Assembly: GCA_008080615.1 (NCBI GenBank)
Contig: VIKJ01000048.1
Coordinates: 1-13,476 of the forward strand
Direction: 5' to 3'
Origin: Chitinophagaceae bacterium
Lineage (GTDB): Bacteria > Bacteroidota > Bacteroidia > Chitinophagales > Chitinophagaceae
Length of the DNA: 13,476 bases
Both the position numbers and the translations under genes were made by a program. The notes under the pieces were generated by a model that saw only the letters and a program-made list of their open reading frames with translations, did no database searches and was not told the DNA's origin. Shown one piece after another: positions 7,396 through 13,476 of this stretch (positions are counted from its first letter, which is position 1; each line of letters opens with the position of its first letter).

Positions 7396-9434
7396 TTAGG
7401 CTACTTTCTTAAAATTAAGCCTAACCGAATTGATGGCCAACACAACATCGCTCAATCCCATTGCCAATGCACTAAAGCTTGGGCTTAAGAAACCCATTGC
7501 CGCAATAGGAATAGCTGCGACATTGTAAATGAGTGCCCAAAATAAATTTTGTTGAATGGTTAAATAAGTATGTTTACCCAATCCCAATGCTAGTGGAAGA
7601 TTTTTTAAACCATGATTCATTAAAACTACTTCGGCAGTTTGTACAGCAATTTGCGATGCATCACTGAGTGATATACCAATGGTTGCTTTTGCTAAAGCTG
7701 GTGCATCGTTTATTCCATCACCCACCATCGCAGTTGGGGATTCAGCTGTAAGTGAGCCAATGATTTCAAGCTTTTGCGCAGGGCTTTGTTCTGAATATAC
7801 CTTGTCTATTTTTAATTGACTGGCTAAACTATCACAAGCAGCTTTTCTATCTCCACTTAATAAGATGGTGGTAATTTGTTGTTGTTTTAAAAATTGGATT
7901 AGTGCAACTGATTCTGGTCTTATTTCATCTGCTAAATCAATCCATCCCAATTTCCTTCTTTGTCGGTTGCACTCATGCCCAAGCCTTTTATTTCTTCTAC
8001 CTTGGCAAATCGAATATCATTGGCTTGTTTCCATTCTTTAGCAATCGTTTTTGCAAGCGGATGGTTAGAATATTTTTCTATGGAATAAGCAATTCGTTTA
8101 AATTCTTCCAAACCTATTTGTTTGCCTGAATCTGTCAACTCAAATTGCGCAATGGCGAATTGACCTGTTGTTAATGTGCCTGTTTTATCAAATACCACTT
8201 GTTGAATGCTTTTGAAAAGTTCCAAGCTTTTGGTATTCTTAAATAAAACCCCATTTCTAGCAGCCCTGCCCAAGCCTACAGCAATGGCAGCTGGGGTGGC
8301 TAAGCCCATTGCACAGGGGCATGCAATCACCAACACCGCAATTGCTCGCATTAAACTTTGTGTAAAACCAAGATCAGCAACTGTGTAGTTTAATATGAGT
8401 GCAATGAATGCAATACCAATTACTACCGGAACAAATACAGCACTAATTTTATCTGCCAATAATTGCACAGGAGGTTTTTCTGTTTGCGCATTTTTTACCA
8501 ATTGCAAAATTCCTCCCAATATAGTATCCTCGCCAACTGCAGTTACGTAAGCTTTTACAGATCCATTCACTGCAATACTGCCCCCAATCAAACTGTCTTT
8601 TATTTTTTTATCAACTGGAATAAATTCTCCTGTAACAATCGATTCGTTTACACTAAGCTCACCCGATAAAATTTTACAATCCATTGGAACCGCTTCACCA
8701 CTCTTAATTAAAATAAGATCGCCTACTTTCAACGCACTGCTTTCAACAGGAAAAATATGTTCTTGATGTTGATCGTCGTAAGCAATCATATTGGCCATGC
8801 TCTTTTGAGAACGCACCAATTTTTGCAAAGCAATTTGGGTGGTTTCTACCGATTTGTCTTCTAGCCAATTGCCTAAAAATACCAAGGTAAGAATAGTAGC
8901 AGTTGTTTCGTAAAACATATATTCTGCTGCTTGGCCAGTAAATGTTCCGTATAAACTGTACACGAATGATGCTACAGCCCCAATGGTAATCAGCACATTC
9001 ATATTGGGAATTCCTTTAAGCAAACTATGCATGGCACTTCTGCCAAAAAAATCCATCCCAACTATAAACACAGGAATAGTTAATCCAATTTGTACATACG
9101 GGTTCATCAACCAATGAATATGCAAGCCCGGTATCATGTGCAACATTAATGGAAGGGTAAACACCGCGCAAAACAGAAAACGTTGTAAATGCGATTTAAA
9201 GAATTTCTTTTTTTGATTTGCCCCAGCTACTCCATTTTTTACTTGATAGCCTAATCCATCAATCCCATTTTGAATGGCAAGTTTATCGGTTCCTTCGGGA
9301 AGATTAAAACTCACATCCCCTCCAATGAAATTTACTTTTACTTCCTCTAATCCCTTCCCCTTTAAATATTTATCTATTGTAAGTGCACAATTGGTACAAC
9401 TCATACCATCAACTTTCCAATTCACTTTTTCCAT
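7396..9434 (-). pseudogene. copA: Copper-type P1B ATPase, frame broken near 7950 with an internal deletion
   Basis: A heavy-metal P-type ATPase split into two frames. Part one (9434-7932, 500 residues) has an N-terminal HMA domain with GMSCTNC (Cys13, Cys16), several membrane helices from about residue 85, TGE (268-270), the metal-site CPC (372-374), phosphorylated Asp416 in DKTGTLT, His458 of the HP motif, and GLG (484-486). It then runs into a false tail WDGLI and a stop. Part two (from a TTG at 7950 to 7396, 184 residues) resumes with LGWIDLADEIRPES, SGD, GDGIND, a YN in membrane helix 7, and a final helix. Intact relatives carry about 40-45 residues between these parts, including the second adenine-pocket GN motif, so bases are missing as well as the frame. 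CPC plus YN suggest Cu(I) export. The product is probably non-functional unless the lesion is an assembly error. Confidence 0.8.
7932..7953 (-). other. Lesion site in copA (frame switch and inferred deletion)
   Basis: The upstream frame reads DKEGN and then WDGLI-stop (stop at 7934-7932). The downstream frame is picked up by TTG GGA TGG at 7950-7942 and continues as normal family sequence. The frame relation implies loss of 3k+1 bases. The junction can be placed to within a few bases of 7950, because sequence on both sides is family-like right up to it. Confidence 0.75.
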
Positions 9435-9461
9435 AAGGTTGCATTAATGTTTCAACAGGCA

Positions 9462-9490
9462 CAAATTTACGAAAGGGAAGCACCCCTCAA
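9462..9490 (-). promoter_or_regulatory. Promoter of the copA-recQ unit
   Basis: On the minus strand a TTG (9490-9488) is followed after 18 bases by TAAATTTG (9469-9462), a full match to TAnnTTTG at accepted spacing. The leader to the ATG at 9434 would be about 23-25 bases. This is the best-supported promoter in the window. No obvious CueR-like or CopY-like dyad is seen beside it. Confidence 0.6.
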
Positions 9491-9526
9491 TTTTCGATAT
9501 TGGAATAATATTAGCCAATCGGGGAT

Positions 9527-9534
9527 TATCTTTG
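9527..9534 (+). promoter_or_regulatory. -7 element (TATCTTTG) of tsaE
   Basis: A full TAnnTTTG match that ends exactly 4 bases before the ATG at 9539, the same spacing as at the cytochrome c peroxidase gene, which predicts a leaderless transcript. The nearest upstream TTG is at 9500-9502, 24 bases away, slightly longer than usual. Confidence 0.5.
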
Positions 9535-9538
9535 CCTC

Positions 9539-10021
9539 ATGGATGCAATTTTTGGTTTAGAACAGATCAATTCTGTAGCTGCCGCATTGTGGAAGGAGGG
9601 AAAAAAAATGCCGATATGGGCTTTTTATGCACCAATGGGATCGGGCAAAACCACATTGATTCATGCAATCGGCCATTATTTGGGTGTTCAAACTGCTATC
9701 AATAGCCCCACATTCGCTATCATTAATGAATATCAGTCTACAGAAGCGGGTACGCTTTATCATATGGATTGGTATAGATTGAAAAATGAAAATGAGGCCT
9801 TGCAAGCAGGGGTGGAAGACATTTTATTGAGCGGATCTACTTGTTTTGTTGAATGGCCAGAGCAGGCAATTGGATTATTGCCCCCGAATACCCTTCATTT
9901 ACGTATTGAAATGTTGGATGAACATACCCGCAGAATTTCTAGTTTCGACCCAAGCGAACAAGCTGCAGAATTAAATGATTCAGTAGATGATGAAGATGTT
10001 ACCATCAACCTCGATTTGTAA
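9539..10021 (+). CDS. tsaE: tRNA t6A biosynthesis ATPase TsaE
   Basis: A 160-residue P-loop ATPase (YjeE family) that works with TsaB and TsaD to install threonylcarbamoyl on adenosine 37 of ANN-decoding tRNAs in the cytoplasm. Visible: FYAPMGSGKTT (Walker A, Gly34-Thr39), the switch SPTFAIINEY, HMDWYRL, and FVEWPEQ near the C-terminal end of the fold. The start at 9539 gives a family-typical N terminus. About 25 residues at the C terminus form a low-complexity acidic tail beyond the usual core. The core lysine and threonine of the P-loop are intact. It precedes the alanine dehydrogenase gene by 42 bases on the same strand, so co-transcription is likely; tsaB and tsaD are not in the window. 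Confidence 0.93.
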   Translation: MDAIFGLEQINSVAAALWKEGKKMPIWAFYAPMGSGKTTLIHAIGHYLGVQTAINSPTFAIINEYQSTEAGTLYHMDWYRLKNENEALQAGVEDILLSGSTCFVEWPEQAIGLLPPNTLHLRIEMLDEHTRRISSFDPSEQAAELNDSVDDEDVTINLDL

Positions 10022-10063
10022 ACTCTCCACCTAATTCATTAACTTCAAGTTTCAACCTTACAC

Positions 10064-11278
10064 ATGGCAACTAGTAGACCCAGCATAAGCCCCTCATTAT
10101 TATTCGAAACCTTAGAAGAAACCTTAGATATTAAATCTCCTGGCGCTCAATTGCAAATTGGTATCCCCAAGGAAATTGCATTTCAAGAAAATAGAATTGC
10201 ACTTACACCCGATGCAGTGGGCGTTTTGGTAGCCAATGGTAATCAGGTAACAGTAGAACACAATGCAGGAGAAGGTAGTCATTATAAAGACCAGGATTAT
10301 GCAGAAGCTGGCGCACAAATTGTATATGAGCGATCTGCAGTATTTCAATGCCCCATCCTTGTTAAAAGTGCACCTCCTGTAGAAGAGGATATGCCTCTTT
10401 TGCAATTAAATCAAACCATCATTTCACCCATACATCTTTCTGCATTAAAGAAAGAGTATATAGAAAAAATGATTGAAAAACGCATCACGGCGTTGAGCTT
10501 CGAAAACTTCAAAGACGATAGTGGTACCTATCCTATAGTAAGAAGTATGAGTGAGATTGCAGGTAGTGCGGTAATGCTAATTGCAGGTCAATACCTAAGT
10601 AGTTTTAATGATGGCAAGGGCGTTTTATTAGGAGGCATCAGTGGTATCCCTCCAACCAAAGTAGTGATAATAGGAGCAGGAATTGTAGGGGAGTTTGCCA
10701 CCCGCAATGCTTTGGCATTAGGCGCTTCAGTAAAAGTATTCGACAATGATGTGTATCGTTTAAAACAGCTACAAAATAATTTAGGACAACGTATTTGGAC
10801 AAGTGTGTTAGAACCACGCATTTTAGCCAAGCAATTAAAAACCTGCGAAGTAGCAGTAGGGGCATTAAGCAATGAATCTGGGAGAGCGCCTGTTGTTGTT
10901 ACCGAAGAAATGGTAGCTGCTATGCGTTCGGGAAGTATTATTATAGATGTAGCAATAGATAGGGGTGGTTGTTTTGAAACCAGTGAGCTTACCAGTTACG
11001 AAGAGCCTACTTTTTTAAAGCATGATGTAATACATTATTGTGTTCCTAATATTCCTAGTGGATTTGCCAGAACCGCTAGCCAAGCCATTAGCAATGTGCT
11101 TATGCCCTTGATGTTAGAAATAAGTGACGAAGGTGGATTAGAAGAAATGATTTGGCATAAATTTAATTTAAGAGAGGGCGTTTATTTATTCAAGGGTGCC
11201 CTAACAGATTTTTATATTAGTCAAAAATTTGATCTGAAGTTTACTGATCTTAATTTATTAATTGCTAGTAGAAGATAA
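10064..11278 (+). CDS. ald: Alanine dehydrogenase (NAD-dependent), with N-terminal extension
   Basis: A 404-residue member of the alanine dehydrogenase / transhydrogenase-alpha family, which interconverts L-alanine and pyruvate plus ammonia with NAD in the cytoplasm. The catalytic residues can be followed: Arg44 in the IGIPKE...ENRIALTP block, Lys101 in LVKSAPP, His124 in ISPIHLSA, and an Asp in IIIDVAIDRGGCFET (Asp295 or Asp299). The NAD-binding loop GAGIVG spans 204-209, followed by VKVFDND with the acidic residue that favours NAD over NADP. CVPNIPSGFARTASQAISN is the expected C-terminal hallmark. About 30 residues precede the usual start, and the ATG at 10064 is in frame with them. Relatives include lysine-pathway and transhydrogenase subunits, but the His and Lys pattern favours Ald. 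No separate strong promoter is seen in the 42-base gap after tsaE. Confidence 0.88.
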   Translation: MATSRPSISPSLLFETLEETLDIKSPGAQLQIGIPKEIAFQENRIALTPDAVGVLVANGNQVTVEHNAGEGSHYKDQDYAEAGAQIVYERSAVFQCPILVKSAPPVEEDMPLLQLNQTIISPIHLSALKKEYIEKMIEKRITALSFENFKDDSGTYPIVRSMSEIAGSAVMLIAGQYLSSFNDGKGVLLGGISGIPPTKVVIIGAGIVGEFATRNALALGASVKVFDNDVYRLKQLQNNLGQRIWTSVLEPRILAKQLKTCEVAVGALSNESGRAPVVVTEEMVAAMRSGSIIIDVAIDRGGCFETSELTSYEEPTFLKHDVIHYCVPNIPSGFARTASQAISNVLMPLMLEISDEGGLEEMIWHKFNLREGVYLFKGALTDFYISQKFDLKFTDLNLLIASRR

Positions 11279-11289
11279 AATTTATTGAA

Positions 11290-11928
11290 TTATTTGTAGT
11301 TGATAATATTCAATCGCTCTTTACAAAAATCAATTTCATTTTCATCATTGCTGCAAATAATTACCAACTTATTCTTGCAATAATTTTGTACCAATTGATG
11401 ATACAATGCATAGCCCTCCTTATCTAAATTGGTACAAGGCTCATCCAATAATAAAATAGGGGTATCAGAAAAAATGGCTTGGGCTAGTTTAATTCGTTGT
11501 TTCATCCCACTGCTAAATTGCCTAATCTGTTTATGACTTGCTTTTGATAGTCCAACAATTGAAATGATTTCCTCAATAGTGTGTTGGGGAATCAAGGGTT
11601 TAAATTGTTGATGAAATTGGAGCATTTCTAGTGCAGACATTTCTTCTACCAATTCTAAATAAGGTGCGCAAATGGCTATCTGTTTATAAATTTCATCTGG
11701 AGTAATAATAGATGAAGCATCGGTTGAGGTTATTTCTAAACTTCCTTCATTTAATGAAGTGCTACCAGCAATACATTGCAGCAGGGTACTCTTTCCTGTT
11801 CCATTAGATCCTGTTATTGCGTAATACTCACCCGTTTTAAATTGGTATTCGAGTTTTCGAAAAATCCATTCACGGTTAAATCTTTTTCCGGCTTGCTTTA
11901 AGGTAACGGTAATTTTATTCATCATCAT
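11290..11928 (-). CDS. Small ABC transporter ATP-binding protein with unusual Q- and H-loops
   Basis: A single nucleotide-binding domain of 210-214 residues depending on start. Numbered from a GTG at 11934, it has Walker A GSNGTGKS (42-49), signature SSGMKQR (141-147), Walker B ILLLDEP with Asp164 and catalytic Glu165, and D-loop NLD (169-171). The Q-loop position reads CAPYLEL (Ala90 where Gln is usual) and the H-loop reads SND (Asn196 where His is usual). No permease gene is adjacent and the transported substrate is unknown. The start is ambiguous: three consecutive ATGs at 11928, 11925 and 11922 follow an AAAGGG, and I chose the first. The gene overlaps the end of lpxA by 14 bases, so translational coupling to the lipid A cluster is likely. 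It converges on ald with 11 bases between. Confidence 0.85.
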   Translation of the reverse strand: MMMNKITVTLKQAGKRFNREWIFRKLEYQFKTGEYYAITGSNGTGKSTLLQCIAGSTSLNEGSLEITSTDASSIITPDEIYKQIAICAPYLELVEEMSALEMLQFHQQFKPLIPQHTIEEIISIVGLSKASHKQIRQFSSGMKQRIKLAQAIFSDTPILLLDEPCTNLDKEGYALYHQLVQNYCKNKLVIICSNDENEIDFCKERLNIINYK

Positions 11929-12712
11929 TGGCACCCTTTGTGAAACGCTTGATGATGCCTCTTCCGCTCTCTCTAATAAACGTTACAATTTCATCTCGTT
12001 CATCAGTTGCAGGAAGTTCTTCTTCAATGTATTCTAAAGCTTGCGTAGTATTAAAGCCTTTGTTATAAATAGTTCTATAAACATCTAATATATGATTGAT
12101 TTGCTCTAAAGGAAATCCTCTTCTTTTTAAACCTACACTGTTTACTCCGCCATAACTCAATGGATTTCTTACAGCCTTTATATAAGGAGGTACGTCTTTA
12201 CTTACCAAGCTGCCCCCTGCAACAAAAGTATGTTGACCAATATTCACAAATTGATGCACAGCACTTACACCTCCAACAACTGCCCAGTCGCCAATGGTTA
12301 CATGGCCTGCTACTTGTACACTGTTGCTCATGATTACATGACTTCCAATGCTACAATCATGTGCTATATGGCTATAGGCCATAATCAGGCAATGACTGCC
12401 AATGGTGGTTTTGCCACGATCTTCTGTACCACGATTAATGGTTACAAATTCACGGATTGTTGTATGGTCACCAATTTCTACAGTTGTTTTTTCGCCAGCA
12501 AATTTTAAGTCTTGTGGAACAGCACCTAAAACTGCACCCGGAAATATCCTGCAATTTTTTCCAATCCTTGTACCATCCATGATAGTAACATTGCTGCCAA
12601 TCCAAGTGCCTTCGCCTACTGTAACATCACCATGTATAACAGTAAAAGGATCGATCTTAACATTTGGCGCTATTCGCGCATTGGGATCTATATAGGTATA
12701 AGGATGTGTCAT
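11915..12712 (-). CDS. lpxA: UDP-N-acetylglucosamine acyltransferase LpxA
   Basis: A 265-residue left-handed beta-helix enzyme that transfers a 3-hydroxyacyl chain from acyl carrier protein to the 3-hydroxyl of UDP-GlcNAc, the first step of lipid A synthesis. The hexapeptide repeats cover about residues 8-195 (such as VTVGEGTWIG, TRIGKNCRI). The catalytic block reads SHIAHDCSIG, with His118 matching E. coli His125 and His115 matching His122. His137 (VAGHVTIG) and HQF (near 155) are also as expected, as is VPQDLKF. The C-terminal helical region (about 200-265) is present. It follows lpxC-fabZ by 38 bases, with an A/T-rich AAATAAAATT stretch before the ATG, and precedes the ABC ATPase in the same direction. 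This order fits the usual Bacteroidota lpx cluster. Confidence 0.97.
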   Translation of the reverse strand: MTHPYTYIDPNARIAPNVKIDPFTVIHGDVTVGEGTWIGSNVTIMDGTRIGKNCRIFPGAVLGAVPQDLKFAGEKTTVEIGDHTTIREFVTINRGTEDRGKTTIGSHCLIMAYSHIAHDCSIGSHVIMSNSVQVAGHVTIGDWAVVGGVSAVHQFVNIGQHTFVAGGSLVSKDVPPYIKAVRNPLSYGGVNSVGLKRRGFPLEQINHILDVYRTIYNKGFNTTQALEYIEEELPATDERDEIVTFIRESGRGIIKRFTKGANDDE

Positions 12713-12750
12713 AATTTTATTTAATGCTACTATTAAGTTGGTTATATAGC

Positions 12751-13476
12751 TTATGAACGTTTTACTACCTGTGCTACAAGGTCTGCTTCGGTTGCCACTT
12801 TGCCTCCTACATAAACAGTTCCCCTCATTTCACAAATACCACGCCTAATTGGTCCTGTTAGTTCCATCTTCAACACCATGGTATCTCCAGGACGAACCAT
12901 CTGCTTAAATTTACAATTATCTATTTTTAAAAAATAGGTATCGTATTGACCTTCGGGCATAGCATTGATACATAAAATGCCGCCTGTTTGTGCCAATGCT
13001 TCAATTTGCAAAACACCAGGCATTACTGGGTTTCCTGGAAAATGACCAAGGAAAAACCATTCATTAAACGTTACATTTTTGATGCCTACTATACAGGTAT
13101 CAGTAAGATCAATGATTTTATCTACAAATAAAAATGGGTGTCTATGCGGTAAGGTTTTTTCAATTTTTTCTAGTGAATAAACAGCAGGCATTGTAGGATC
13201 ATAAACAGGAACATTCTTTACGTACTTGTTTTTCTTTATGTACTGTTTAATTTTTTTTGCAAACTCAACGTTTGAACTGTGGCCTGGTCTATTGGCAATA
13301 ATGCGTGCTTTAATAGGATAACCAATCAACGCCAAATCTCCTACAACATCTAAGAGTTTATGTCTGGCTGGTTCATTAGGAAAGCGCAGTTCTAAATTAT
13401 TTAAATAGCCTTCGCTTTTTACTTCAATTTTATCTCGTTTAAACACTTTAGCTAGCCTGCTCATTTCAGCATCTGT
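12751..13476 (-). CDS. lpxC-fabZ: Bifunctional LpxC-FabZ fusion, 5' end outside window
   Basis: The frame is open to the window edge, so the N-terminal part of LpxC is missing; the ATG at 13464 is internal. Counting from it, the end of LpxC shows the zinc motif RHKLLD (His35, Asp39) and the general-base motif RPGH (His62). LpxC deacetylates the UDP-acyl-GlcNAc made by LpxA, the committed step to lipid A. A short Lys-rich linker leads into FabZ from about residue 93: LPHRHPFLFVD, then the active site GHFPGNPVMPG (His141) and QIEALAQ (Glu155), the normal 14-residue His-Glu spacing. FabZ dehydrates 3-hydroxyacyl-ACP in fatty acid elongation. Having both on one chain is typical of Bacteroidota. 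It places two enzymes that draw on the same hydroxyacyl pool under one expression unit with lpxA. Confidence 0.96.
   Translation of the reverse strand, partial: TDAEMSRLAKVFKRDKIEVKSEGYLNNLELRFPNEPARHKLLDVVGDLALIGYPIKARIIANRPGHSSNVEFAKKIKQYIKKNKYVKNVPVYDPTMPAVYSLEKIEKTLPHRHPFLFVDKIIDLTDTCIVGIKNVTFNEWFFLGHFPGNPVMPGVLQIEALAQTGGILCINAMPEGQYDTYFLKIDNCKFKQMVRPGDTMVLKMELTGPIRRGICEMRGTVYVGGKVATEADLVAQVVKRS

Noticed and set aside
7932..7953. Programmed ribosomal frameshift in copA
   Set aside because: No slippery heptamer with a downstream structure is seen, and a frameshift would not replace the missing stretch of about 40-45 residues.
12713..12750. Separate promoter for lpxA
   Set aside because: The 38-base gap has no TAnnTTTG element on the minus strand; lpxA is most simply read from the lpxC-fabZ transcript.
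1..13476. tRNA, rRNA, CRISPR array, transposon or attachment site
   Set aside because: Gaps between genes are at most about 105 bases and contain no spaced repeats, cloverleaf-like segments or terminal inverted repeats that I could see.

Overview
The window reads as a chromosomal housekeeping segment from a low-GC member of the Bacteroidota, most likely the family Chitinophagaceae (family level is inference from protein style, not a database hit). The main evidence is an lpxC-fabZ gene fusion followed by lpxA, which is characteristic of Bacteroidota, and matches to the Bacteroidota -7 promoter element TAnnTTTG upstream of several genes. Genes are tightly packed and almost everything has a recognisable family. 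I see no tRNA, rRNA, CRISPR array, insertion sequence, integrase or phage gene, and no gene-free stretch longer than about 105 bases.

Left part (1-5482): the 3' end of an M23 metallopeptidase gene, a TIP30-like NAD(P)-binding protein on the minus strand, then ruvB (Holliday-junction branch migration) divergent from it. Next on the minus strand come an OmpR-type response regulator without a neighbouring kinase and a di-heme cytochrome c peroxidase. A HerA-like ATPase of the YjgR/DUF853 family is divergent from the peroxidase.

Middle part (5486-9538): a RecQ helicase lies directly downstream of a copper-type P1B ATPase gene on the minus strand, separated by 2 bases and starting with TTG. The ATPase gene is broken near 7950: the reading frame changes, and about 40-45 codons of the nucleotide-binding domain appear to be missing. 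I call it a pseudogene or an assembly deletion.

Right part (9539-13476): tsaE (tRNA t6A modification) and an alanine dehydrogenase run on the plus strand. Converging on them is a minus-strand envelope cluster: lpxC-fabZ (5' end outside the window), lpxA, and a small ABC ATPase overlapping the lpxA end. LpxA and LpxC catalyse the first two steps of lipid A synthesis, and FabZ acts on the hydroxyacyl-ACP pool that LpxA draws from.

I did not find a convincing new multi-gene system. The observations most worth checking are the copA lesion with its possible effect on recQ, the ABC ATPase lacking consensus Q-loop and H-loop residues, and promoter elements placed so close to start codons that leaderless mRNAs are predicted.
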